Shown in pieces: positions 31,847-41,770 of a stretch of DNA of 64,000 bases. The notes below the pieces were generated by a model. It was not told where the DNA came from. It searched no databases and saw nothing but the letters and a program-made list of their open reading frames with translations. Position numbers and translations under genes: made by a program. Each line of letters starts with the position of its first letter. Positions within the stretch are counted from its first letter, which is position 1. This stretch comes from Leisingera caerulea DSM 24564 (lineage in GTDB: Bacteria > Pseudomonadota > Alphaproteobacteria > Rhodobacterales > Rhodobacteraceae), in NCBI RefSeq assembly GCF_000473325.1, contig NZ_KI421513.1:196717-260716 (forward strand), written 5' to 3'.

Positions 31847-32173
31847 GGCTGATCTCCTTCTTTAATGGCATTGCAGCTTGTTCCGAAAACCGGTTCCCAC
31901 TTTTCGGGCTGCAATCGCATCCGCCACCGCACCGTCCGTGTTCACCTGCTCCAGGAGCACCTGCAACAATCGAAGGGCGTTGTCCTCTTGCTCCGCATCC
32001 AGGATCCGGGCATGACAGGCATCCCCTTGCGGGGGCCACCAACACCAATGAAGCCGCGCTTATATAGGGGGATGGGGCAGAGTCAACATGGCGAACGCGC
32101 ATTTGCCTGGAAATCTGCAGGCGACAGCCGGGCCGGGACGCGAAATAGCGCGCTGTTCCGGTTCCGTAAAGGC
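31847..32173. other. Gene-free leader region of rpsD
   Basis: No gene is seen. The part next to rpsD holds a two-tier hairpin (31870-31915). Further upstream is CACCTGCTCCAGGAGCACCT near 31942-31961, an inverted repeat, and a CTTATATAG box near 32063. The rpsD promoter is probably in 32030-32100 on the minus strand. Confidence 0.4.
31870..31915 (-). repeat. Two-tier hairpin in the rpsD leader, dispersed alphaproteobacterial motif
   Basis: ATTGCAGC/GCTGCAAT (31870-31877 and 31908-31915) enclose CCGAAAA/TTTTCGG (31883-31889 and 31901-31907), which flank CCGGTTCCCAC. The core CCGAAAACCGGTTCCCAC is, from memory, a motif seen many times in rhizobial and related genomes. It lies 24 bases before the rpsD start and could affect rpsD mRNA. 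Confidence 0.55.
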
Positions 32174-33235
32174 TCAGGCGGCCTGATGCGCGAGAATCGC
32201 GGCCTCGGACGCGCTGAGATTGCGGCGGGCATAGGCGCCGTAAGACAGCGGATCGCGCTCCAGCTGCGGCTGCAGACGGAACAGCCTCGCCCTGTCGCTG
32301 CCGCTCAGCGCGGTGAGCGAGGCGTTGGAGGGATGGAAGCTTTCGGTCTCCACCCCGTTGGCCCAGAGCACCTGGTGATTGGCCAGCATCAGGTGGATAT
32401 AGGTGACCTCGCGCACCGTGGCATCGGGCAGGATTGTGCGGCCATTGGCCAGATCGCCGGCCGCCACCAGCACCTCGGGCGTGTTGAACAGCGCCTGCAC
32501 ATGCGCGCCGCGGAGCAGCATCCGGTGATCGGGGGAGACCAGCAGCTCCCGTTCCGGGCGGTCGATCCCCAGGGCGCCGGCATGAATGCGGACCGGGCGC
32601 AGCTGCGGCATCACGTGCAGCCGCGCACCGGTGATCCGGCGCGAGCCGATCCACAGGATCTCTTGGGCGCCATTGTCACGGGTCTGGACCTTGCCGCCTT
32701 CGCGCAGCTGTTCGACCCGCTTGGGCCCTTCGGGGGTCGAAATCAGCGTTCCGGGGGTAAAGCAGACCACCCCGGATTCGCCGTGGGTCCGCTCCGTGCT
32801 GCGGCCGGCCAGCGACTGGTGCACCACCCAGAGGTCGGTCCCGCGCGGCGGCAGACTGCCCGTGAACATCAAGAGCGGCAACTTGCCCGGCCCGGTTTCG
32901 ATCAGGGTCACCGTGAAACTTTGCGCGCCGTTGGTCACGGCAAAGCTGCTGTCCATCAGCGGCTCGTCCACCGCGACCGCATCCACATCGGTCCGGTTCT
33001 GCACCGCTGCCCCAACCAGCCGGCGCACCGACCGTGCCGCCCGGCGACGCAATTCTGCCTCATCGTTTGCCGTATCCAGCCGCAACAGCCCTGCTGGCCC
33101 GTCCACCCGCACAGCATCGCCATGCCAGGACCAAGCCGCGCCCACCTCCAGCGCGCCCACCGGCGCGGCCGGAAGGCCGTCAATCTCGGTTTGCGACCAA
33201 GAAACAACAAACGTGCCGCGAAAGCCCGTTTTCAT
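32174..33235 (-). CDS. Hint-domain protein
   Basis: This 353-residue protein is read from the ATG at 33235 (MKTGFRGTFVVSWSQ). The N-terminal half (about 1-165) is a roseobacter-type beta domain of unknown role. The Hint module starts at about 170 with VVCFTPGTLISTPEGPKRVE, followed by DNGAQEILWIGSRRI and VSPDHRMLLRG. These are the self-splicing/autoprocessing motifs of the hedgehog-intein fold, with the nucleophilic Cys and a His in SPDHRM. Such proteins are abundant in Rhodobacterales and often secreted; their targets are unknown. No signal peptide is visible. Confidence 0.8.
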   Translation of the reverse strand: MKTGFRGTFVVSWSQTEIDGLPAAPVGALEVGAAWSWHGDAVRVDGPAGLLRLDTANDEAELRRRAARSVRRLVGAAVQNRTDVDAVAVDEPLMDSSFAVTNGAQSFTVTLIETGPGKLPLLMFTGSLPPRGTDLWVVHQSLAGRSTERTHGESGVVCFTPGTLISTPEGPKRVEQLREGGKVQTRDNGAQEILWIGSRRITGARLHVMPQLRPVRIHAGALGIDRPERELLVSPDHRMLLRGAHVQALFNTPEVLVAAGDLANGRTILPDATVREVTYIHLMLANHQVLWANGVETESFHPSNASLTALSGSDRARLFRLQPQLERDPLSYGAYARRNLSASEAAILAHQAA

Positions 33236-33437
33236 CTGCCTGTATGCCCGCTTCAGCTCGTTATTTTTATGGAAAGTTAACAAAACAACCTGAATCAGGA
33301 AACAATAAGGCCGTTGAAAGGCTTGTGAACGTGCTCTTTGCGCACCAATCTGCAAGAGGTTGAGACCACCCCGGAGCCACTCAATCCAGAGTGTGCAAAT
33401 CCGGTGATTGTTCACAAAGGCAGAACAGATCCGTGCC

Positions 33438-34355
33438 TCAGATCACCGGGCTGCAGCTGGCCCGCAGGGTATCGGCCGCCTGGCGCACCACTTCGGCCAC
33501 CTGCGTCAGCTGCCGCGCCAGCGGGTTGCTGCGGCGCCAGATCATACCGATGGTGCGGGCGGGCTGCGGGTCGCGGAAGCGGGCCACCGAGACCACCGCC
33601 GAGCGGGTTTCAACCGGGACTGCCATTTCCGGAATGAGCGTCACGCCGATGCCCGCACTGACCATCTGAACCAGGGTCGACAGGGAACTGCCGTCCAGCA
33701 GCTCACGCGGGGCCGCCGACTGCATGTTGCAGAACGACAGCGCCTGATCGCGGAAGCAGTGCCCCTCCTCCAGCAGCAGGAGCCGCATTTCGCGCAAACC
33801 CTCCGGACCCGGCACCGGCTTGCCGCTGTCCTCCCCCGGGCGCACCAGCACGAAGTCCTCGGAGAACAGCGGCACTTCCTGGAACGCAGGCTCTGAGACC
33901 GGCAGCGCCACGATGGCGGTGTCCAGCCGCCCCTCCCCCAGTTCCTCCAGCAGTTTGGGGGTCACGGTTTCGCGCACCCGGATGTCGGCCTCCGGATATT
34001 GGCGGGTCAGCGTGCCGACAATGGAGGGCAGAAGATAAGGCGCAATGGTGGGAATCACCCCGATCCGCAGCCGCCCGGCCAGACCGTCACGGGAGGCGCG
34101 CGCCAGCTCGCCCAGCTCATCCACCGAGCGCAGGATGCCGCGCACCCTTAAGGCGAGATCCTCGCCAAAGCTGGTCAAACGCACCTGGCGCGCCCCGCGC
34201 TCCACCAGCTGCACCCCCAGAACTTCCTCCAATTCCTTGATCTGAACCGACAAAGCAGGCTGCGACACCGCGCAGGTCTCTGCCGCGCGGCCGAAATGGC
34301 GGTGCTGGGCCAGCGCCTCGAAATAGCGCATCTGGCGGAGGGTCACGTTTATCAT
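33438..34355 (-). CDS. oxyR: Hydrogen peroxide-responsive LysR regulator OxyR
   Basis: This 305-residue LysR-type regulator has a helix-turn-helix at about 1-60 (FGRAAETCAVSQPALSVQIKEL). The redox pair Cys200 (EEGHCFRDQ) and Cys209 (SFCNMQ) matches Cys199/Cys208 of E. coli OxyR. Peroxide forms a disulfide between them, which switches the protein to an activator. It is divergent from katG, its classic target. A motif like the OxyR site overlaps its own start codon, consistent with autoregulation. Confidence 0.95.
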   Translation of the reverse strand: MINVTLRQMRYFEALAQHRHFGRAAETCAVSQPALSVQIKELEEVLGVQLVERGARQVRLTSFGEDLALRVRGILRSVDELGELARASRDGLAGRLRIGVIPTIAPYLLPSIVGTLTRQYPEADIRVRETVTPKLLEELGEGRLDTAIVALPVSEPAFQEVPLFSEDFVLVRPGEDSGKPVPGPEGLREMRLLLLEEGHCFRDQALSFCNMQSAAPRELLDGSSLSTLVQMVSAGIGVTLIPEMAVPVETRSAVVSVARFRDPQPARTIGMIWRRSNPLARQLTQVAEVVRQAADTLRASCSPVI

Positions 34356-34379
34356 AGGTTTTGATTATCACTGCGATGA
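34354..34379. promoter_or_regulatory. Candidate OxyR-binding site at the oxyR start
   Basis: ATAG (34354-34357), TTAT (34365-34368) and ATGA (34376-34379) are each separated by 7 bases. This matches the first three quarters of the OxyR pattern ATAG-N7-CTAT-N7-ATAG-N7-CTAT. It overlaps the oxyR start codon and lies about 200 bases before katG. Confidence 0.45.
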
Positions 34380-34551
34380 ATAAATGCAACTTAATCCAAT
34401 GGATTTCCTCTGCTAGCCTCATTTCACGAAGACAGGGAAACCGGCAGCAGCTTTGCCGCGCTTGCATTCTCAAGGCGGGGCCAGGGCTGCGCTCAAGCGA
34501 TGAGCTGCCGCACAGGCCCGAGGGCGCTTCTGTCACGTAGCACGATAGTAA

Positions 34552-36783
<2,232 letters not shown>

Positions 36784-36806
36784 GAGCTGCCGAAACTGAA
36801 AATTGG

Positions 36807-36840
36807 AGGCGCTCCGGGACACCGGGGCGCCTTTCTCTTT
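36807..36840 (+). terminator. Intrinsic terminator of katG
   Basis: AGGCGCTCCGG and CCGGGGCGCCT pair (one T-G wobble) around GACA, followed by TTCTCTTT, 24 bases after the stop. Confidence 0.88.
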
Positions 36841-36951
36841 ACACGACCCAGAAACAACACTGAGGGCAGCGCCTGACCCTCGGCGGGCGTGAAGCGCCCT
36901 CCCGTGGGGAAGGTCGGGTGCTGCCCGGCCTATCGGCCAGGCGATTATACT

Positions 36952-37329
36952 TTACTCTTCTGGCGCGGCAGCTGCCCCCTGCCCGAGCTCAATCACACGG
37001 GTATCTGCGGTGTAACCCGACTCGATGATCAAAATTGCCAGCAGCCCGATCATCGCCAGCGGCGGCAGCAGGATCGCATAGATCAGCGCCAGCCGCTCCC
37101 AGGCCATATGCATGAAAACGGCAATGATCAGCCCCGCCTTCAAGGTCATAAAGATCAGGATCAGGCTCCAGCGCAGGAGCCCCTGCAGCTGCGCATAATC
37201 CACCCAGTAAGACGCGGCGCTGAGGATGAACAGCAAAACCCAGACTACGAAGTAGAGCTTGATCGGATGCTGCTGCCCCTCTTCATGGGCCATGCTGCCG
37301 GTGTCCATTGCTTGCGGTGTATCTGTCAT
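36952..37329 (-). CDS. Cytochrome c oxidase subunit IV family protein
   Basis: This 125-residue protein has three membrane helices: LYFVVWVLLFILSAASYWV, WSLILIFMTLKAGLIIAVFM and IYAILLPPLAMIGLLAILI. It matches the prokaryotic COX4 (CtaF/CyoD-like) family. It is a small accessory subunit of a heme-copper oxidase and the last gene of the cox operon. The subunit III gene lies just upstream, 10 bases before its start. Confidence 0.9.
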   Translation of the reverse strand: MTDTPQAMDTGSMAHEEGQQHPIKLYFVVWVLLFILSAASYWVDYAQLQGLLRWSLILIFMTLKAGLIIAVFMHMAWERLALIYAILLPPLAMIGLLAILIIESGYTADTRVIELGQGAAAAPEE

Positions 37330-37338
37330 CGCGGCCCC

Positions 37339-38055
37339 CTACCACAGATAGAAGAATGCAAAGATGAAGACCCAGACCAGGTCGACGAAGTGCCAGTAGA
37401 GCCCCATGATTTCGACCGCCTCGTAATCGCCGTTGCCCTGTGACATCCAGCTGCGCTGGTCGCGGTCGAAGTCGCCGCGCCAGACCTTGAGCGCGACGAT
37501 AATCAGGAAGATCACCCCGATGGTCACATGGGTGCCGTGAAAGCCGGTGATCATGAAGAAACTGGCGCCGAACTGCTCTGCCCCCCAGGGGTTGCCCCAG
37601 GGGCGCACGCCTTCGCTGATCAGCTTGGACCATTCAAACGCCTGCATTCCCACAAAAGCCGCGCCCAAAGCGGCGGTGGCCAGCATCAGTGCGGCGGTCG
37701 CCTTGCGCGCCTTGCGGTAGGCGCAGTTCACCGCCATCGCCATTGTGCCGGAGGAGGAGATCAGCACGAAGGTCATGATGGCGATCAGGATCAGCGGCAG
37801 GTCCCGGCCGCCGATATGAAGGGCAAAGACTTCGCTGGCGTTGGGCCATTCCACGGTGGTGGAATTGCGGGCGTTCAGATAGGCGACCAGGAAGCAGGCA
37901 AAGATAAACGTGTCGCTGAGCAGCAGGATCCACATCATCGCCTTGCCCCAGGAGACCTTCTTGAACACCCGCTGGTCCGAGCCCCAGTCGGCGGCAAAGC
38001 CGCTGTGCCCCTGTTGCAGCAATGTCTGATCCTGGCCTTGAAGCGGATGTTCCAT
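37339..38055 (-). CDS. Heme-copper oxidase subunit III
   Basis: This 238-residue protein has about five to seven membrane helices. Conserved stretches include MMWILLLSDTFIFACFLVAY, FFMITGFHGTHVTIGVIFL and GLYWHFVDLVWVFIFAFFYLW, the last two being hallmarks of subunit III (HGTHV, YWHFVD.VW). It stabilises the catalytic core and proton uptake. The position corresponds to coxO or coxP in the CoxMNOP-type oxidase known from Bradyrhizobium. Confidence 0.93.
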   Translation of the reverse strand: MEHPLQGQDQTLLQQGHSGFAADWGSDQRVFKKVSWGKAMMWILLLSDTFIFACFLVAYLNARNSTTVEWPNASEVFALHIGGRDLPLILIAIMTFVLISSSGTMAMAVNCAYRKARKATAALMLATAALGAAFVGMQAFEWSKLISEGVRPWGNPWGAEQFGASFFMITGFHGTHVTIGVIFLIIVALKVWRGDFDRDQRSWMSQGNGDYEAVEIMGLYWHFVDLVWVFIFAFFYLW

Positions 38056-38071
38056 AACTCTCCCTCCTCCT

Positions 38072-38770
38072 TCAACTCACGGCCGCGCGGCATAGCGCCA
38101 GAAAGGCGTTGCCCCAGCCCTGCAGCAGCGCAAACAGCATCAGCCAGAAGGCCAGCAGCCCGTGCCAGTACAGCGCGCAAAGCCGCACGCCCGGCAGCAG
38201 CGCCTTGACGTCCCTGCCCCCGGCGTGGCGCAGGCAGACCGCCGCCAGCGCGATGATGCCGCCCAGCACATGCAGCCCGTGCAGGCCGGTGATCAGGTAG
38301 AAAAAGCTGGCCGCCGGGGGGCCGTCCAGCGGGTAGCCGTCTTTGGTCAGCGCGATCCATACCTGCGCCTGCCCTGCCAGAAACGCGAGCGTGGCGATGC
38401 TGGCGGCAATCAGGCTGGCGCGCAGCCAGCGCGCTGTCCCGGCCCGCGCCGAGATCACCACGAACTGCAGGAACAGGCTGGCCAGCAGCAAAAGCGCGGT
38501 GTTCAGCCAGACCCGGCCGGGCAGCGGCACCAGCTCCCACGGCGTTTCCTCAATCTGCATGACAAAGGCGCTGCCCAGCATGGCAAAGAGCCCGCCGGCC
38601 ACGGCCAGGAAAACCGCGATGAAGATAAATCCTGGCGCCTTGCCCGGGCCATGGCCCGCCAGTGGCGCAATGCCGGTTTCCAGCCAGGGCTTGGAGGCCA
38701 GGCGCTGCTGCGACAGCCAAAGCCCCGCAGCCAGGGCGACCAGCGCCAGGAAGGCAAGGATGACCGTCAC
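38072..38770 (-). CDS. Second, divergent subunit III-like oxidase protein
   Basis: This 232-residue membrane protein overlaps the subunit I gene by 4 bases. It has about six helices and ends with the subunit III hallmarks FYLITGLHGLHVLGGIIALA and ALYWHGLLAFWLMLFAL. The YWHF.D.VW motif is degenerate (YWHGLLAFW), so it is diverged. CoxMNOP-type operons carry two such genes in tandem, and this is the more unusual one. Its separate role is not known. Confidence 0.85.
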   Translation of the reverse strand: MTVILAFLALVALAAGLWLSQQRLASKPWLETGIAPLAGHGPGKAPGFIFIAVFLAVAGGLFAMLGSAFVMQIEETPWELVPLPGRVWLNTALLLLASLFLQFVVISARAGTARWLRASLIAASIATLAFLAGQAQVWIALTKDGYPLDGPPAASFFYLITGLHGLHVLGGIIALAAVCLRHAGGRDVKALLPGVRLCALYWHGLLAFWLMLFALLQGWGNAFLALCRAAVS

Positions 38771-40542
38771 AGCCGCCTCCCCTCGCCGTCCGGCACCCAG
38801 GGATCGTTCTGAGCAACAAAATCCTCCGGCGCGCCGGGCACGCTGTAGTCATAGGCCCAGCGGTAGACATTGGGCAGCTCATCGCCCCAGTTGCCATGCC
38901 GCGGCGGCGTTTCCGGTGTCTGCCATTCCAGCGAGGTGGCGCGCCAGGGGTTGCCGTCCGCTGCGCGTCCGCGGCGCAGGCTCCAGAAGATGTTGAACAG
39001 GAACAGCACCTGCACGGCCCCGACAATCAGCGCGGCTGAGGAAATGAAGGCGTTGAGCCCGTCAACCGGCGCGGTCAGGAATTCCGGCTCGCCGATCTCG
39101 AAATACCGGCGCGGCACGCCGACCAGGCCCACGTAGTGCATCGGGAAGAACACCGCATAGGCACCGATGAAGGTGACCCAGAAGTGGATCTGGCCCATCG
39201 CCTCGTTCAGCATCCGCCCGGTCATCTTGGGATACCAGTGATAGATCGCGCCGAAGATCACCATGATCGGCGCCACCCCCATCACCATGTGGAAATGGGC
39301 GACGACGAACATGGTGTCAGACAAGGGCACATCGACCACCACATTGCCCAGAAACAACCCCGTCAGCCCGCCGTTCACGAAGGTCACGATGAAGCCCAGC
39401 GCAAACAGCATCGGCAGGGTCAGGTGGATGTCGCCCTTCCACAGAGTGAGGATCCAGTTGTAGACCTTGATCGCGGTCGGGATGGCGATGATCAGCGTCG
39501 TGGTGGCAAAGAAGAACCCGAACCACGGGTGCATGCCCGAGACATACATATGGTGCGCCCAGACGATGAAGCTGAGCGCGCCGATGATGACAATGGCCCA
39601 GACCATCATCCGGTAGCCGAAGACGTTCTTGCGCGCATGGACCGCGATCAGGTCGGAGACGATGCCGAAGGCGGGCAGTGCCACGATATAGACCTCGGGG
39701 TGGCCGAAGAACCAGAACAGGTGCTGGAAGGCAATCGGGCTGCCGCCGCCATAGCTGAGCTTCTCGCCCAGCTCCACCAGCGTCGGCATGAAGAACGACG
39801 TGCCCAGCAGCCGGTCGAACAGCATCATCACGCAGGCCACGAACAGCGCCGGGAACGCCAGCAGCGCCATCACCGTGGCGGTGAAGATGCCCCAGACCGT
39901 CAGCGGCAGCCGCATCATCGTCATGCCGCGGGTGCGGGCCTGCAGGACGGTGACGGCATAGTTCAGCCCGCCCATGGTGAAACCGATGATGAACAGGATC
40001 AGCGAGACCAGCATCAGGATGATGCCGCTTTGCGCGCCGCCCGGCGTCCCGGACAGCACCGCTTGCGGCGGATAGAGCGTCCAGCCCGCGCCGGTCGGCC
40101 CGCCGGGAACAAAGAAGCTGGCAACCAGCACGAGGACGGCGAGCAGATAGACCCAGTAGCTGAGCATATTGACGAAGGGAAACACCATGTCCCGGGCACC
40201 GACCATCAGCGGGATCAGGTAATTGCCGAAACCGCCGAGGAAGATCGCGGTCAGCAGATAGATCACCATGATCATCCCGTGCATGGTAACGAACTGGTAA
40301 TAGGCCTCCGGCGTGATGAAGTCGAAAGTGCCGGGAAAGCCCAGCTGCAGCCGCATCAGCCAGGACATCACCAGGGCCACCAGGCCGATGGCCACAGCGG
40401 TGCCGGAATACTGGATGGCGATGTATTTGGCGTCCTGCGAGAAAACATATTTGCCAATCCAGCTGTGCGCATGCGGCGGCATCACATCGGCAACTTCGCG
40501 CGGCGGCAGATTGCTGTCGTGGTCAGGCAGGGTGTCGGTCAT
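38767..40542 (-). CDS. Cytochrome c oxidase subunit I, CoxN-type
   Basis: This is a 591-residue, 12-helix protein. The heme-copper centre motif is WFFGHPEVYIVALPAFG, where the Glu of HPEVY marks the A1 (D-channel glutamate) class. WAHHMYVSG carries the two CuB histidines, and VAHFHMVMG the heme ligands. It reduces oxygen to water and pumps protons across the cytoplasmic membrane. The order subunit II, I, III-like, III, IV matches the alternative aa3-type oxidase CoxMNOP rather than the main ctaCDE cluster. Confidence 0.96.
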   Translation of the reverse strand: MTDTLPDHDSNLPPREVADVMPPHAHSWIGKYVFSQDAKYIAIQYSGTAVAIGLVALVMSWLMRLQLGFPGTFDFITPEAYYQFVTMHGMIMVIYLLTAIFLGGFGNYLIPLMVGARDMVFPFVNMLSYWVYLLAVLVLVASFFVPGGPTGAGWTLYPPQAVLSGTPGGAQSGIILMLVSLILFIIGFTMGGLNYAVTVLQARTRGMTMMRLPLTVWGIFTATVMALLAFPALFVACVMMLFDRLLGTSFFMPTLVELGEKLSYGGGSPIAFQHLFWFFGHPEVYIVALPAFGIVSDLIAVHARKNVFGYRMMVWAIVIIGALSFIVWAHHMYVSGMHPWFGFFFATTTLIIAIPTAIKVYNWILTLWKGDIHLTLPMLFALGFIVTFVNGGLTGLFLGNVVVDVPLSDTMFVVAHFHMVMGVAPIMVIFGAIYHWYPKMTGRMLNEAMGQIHFWVTFIGAYAVFFPMHYVGLVGVPRRYFEIGEPEFLTAPVDGLNAFISSAALIVGAVQVLFLFNIFWSLRRGRAADGNPWRATSLEWQTPETPPRHGNWGDELPNVYRWAYDYSVPGAPEDFVAQNDPWVPDGEGRRL

Positions 40543-40597
40543 TGCAGGACTCCATCGCGTTTGCGTCCCGCCCGGCTGAAAGCCGGGCAGTGCCCGA

Positions 40598-40642
40598 CCG
40601 CCCCGTCAAACCGGAGGTTTGCCTCCGGCAATACGGAGCGGG
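40598..40642 (+). repeat. Dispersed intergenic hairpin repeat, copy 2
   Basis: CGCCCCGTCAAACCGGAGG then TTTGCCTCCGGCAATACGG is closely related to 21921-21961. CCGGAGG and CCTCCGG pair around TTTG. It fills most of the gap between subunits II and I inside the cox operon and could cause partial termination or mRNA processing there. Confidence 0.55.
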
Positions 40643-40675
40643 CACTTCGTTTCCGCCCGCGGCCGGGCACTGCCC

Positions 40676-41503
40676 TCACCGTTCTGCCAGTCTTGTCGCG
40701 GGTTCAGACGCCGTGCGGGCGTAGTCTTCAAAGGTCAGCTGCTCCTGCAGCCATTCCTGGTATTCCTCCGCCTCCACTACGGTCACATAGCCGCGCATGA
40801 AGGGATGCGCGGTGCCGCAGTATTCGGCGCAGAGCACCTCGAAATTGCCGGTGCGGGTGGGCGTGAACCAGATATAGGTGACCATGCCTGGCACCATGTC
40901 CATCTTGGCGCGGAACTCAGGCACGTAGAAATTGTGCAGAACGTCGATCGAGCGCAGCAGCAGCTTCACCGGCTGATCCACCGGCAGATAGACCTCGCCG
41001 CCCTCGATGATGAGGTCATCGTTGCCAAAGCGGTCATGCGGGTTGACGCCCAACGGGTTCTCTCCGCTGACCCATTCCGCATCCGCGGTGCCCAGCACCC
41101 CGTCCTCCCCCGGCAGCCGGTAGGCCCAGCTCCACTGCTGGCCGAAGACCTCCAGCTCGGTGGCGTCGTCCGGCACGGTGACAAACTGCTTCCACACGAA
41201 CAGCCCCGGCACCAGCATGGCCGCCACGCCAACGGCGGTCACCGCGGTCAGCCACCATTCCAGGCGCTTGTTTTCAGGATCGAATTCCGCCTTGTGCCCC
41301 GGCCGGTGCCGGAATTTCCACACGCAATAGGCTGTGAACAGCACCACCGCGGCGAACACCGCGCCAGTGATCCAGAAGGTTATAACCAGCGTGTTGTCGA
41401 TATAGTCCCAGTTCGACGCGATCGGCGTCCACCACCACGGGCTGTAAAGATGGAACGCAACGGACCCCGCCACGATCAGCACAAGCACGACCGCAATCAG
41501 CAT
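40676..41503 (-). CDS. Cytochrome c oxidase subunit II, CoxM-type
   Basis: This 275-residue protein has two N-terminal membrane helices (MLIAVVLVLIVAGSVAFHLY, and one from VITFWITGAVFAAVV onwards). The periplasmic cupredoxin domain has the CuA site: DVLHNFYVPEF supplies a His, and EVLCAEYCGTAHPFM supplies the two Cys, the Glu, His and Met. No fused cytochrome c domain (no CxxCH) is present. It accepts electrons from cytochrome c. First gene of the cox operon. Confidence 0.95.
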   Translation of the reverse strand: MLIAVVLVLIVAGSVAFHLYSPWWWTPIASNWDYIDNTLVITFWITGAVFAAVVLFTAYCVWKFRHRPGHKAEFDPENKRLEWWLTAVTAVGVAAMLVPGLFVWKQFVTVPDDATELEVFGQQWSWAYRLPGEDGVLGTADAEWVSGENPLGVNPHDRFGNDDLIIEGGEVYLPVDQPVKLLLRSIDVLHNFYVPEFRAKMDMVPGMVTYIWFTPTRTGNFEVLCAEYCGTAHPFMRGYVTVVEAEEYQEWLQEQLTFEDYARTASEPATRLAER

Positions 41504-41573
41504 CCCGCCCCCTTTCCCCGCTGCCCGAACACTCCAAAGGTCCGGCAGGCAGGTTCATTCGGCATGAGAGGAC

Positions 41574-41609
41574 AGTATACGGCGGTTTCACAAATTAATC
41601 CAGAAACCG
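41574..41609 (-). promoter_or_regulatory. Inverted repeat and -10-like box upstream of the cox operon
   Basis: CGGTTTC (41583-41589) and GAAACCG (41603-41609) face each other across 13 bases. Just downstream on the minus strand is TATACT (41579-41574), about 70 bases before the subunit II start. This looks like an operator over the -35 region; the regulator is unknown. Confidence 0.4.
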
Positions 41610-41712
41610 TATGTTTTACGCCTTTTGCGGCAAGAAGTTTCCATATTAACGCAATTCCGGCCCCGCCCGCGCAGAGCTGCCCGGGAAGATTCCGGGCCGC
41701 CGGAAACAAAAA

Positions 41713-41740
41713 GGGCCGGAGGGATTTCTCCCTCCGGCCC
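41713..41740 (-). terminator. Intrinsic terminator of the BCCT operon
   Basis: GGGCCGGAGGGA and TCCCTCCGGCCC form a perfect 12-base stem around TTTC. The minus strand continues with TTTTTGTTTCC. It lies 30 bases after the transporter stop. Confidence 0.93.
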
Positions 41741-41770
41741 CTGCACCGCCCGGCAGGGCGGCAGCATTGC

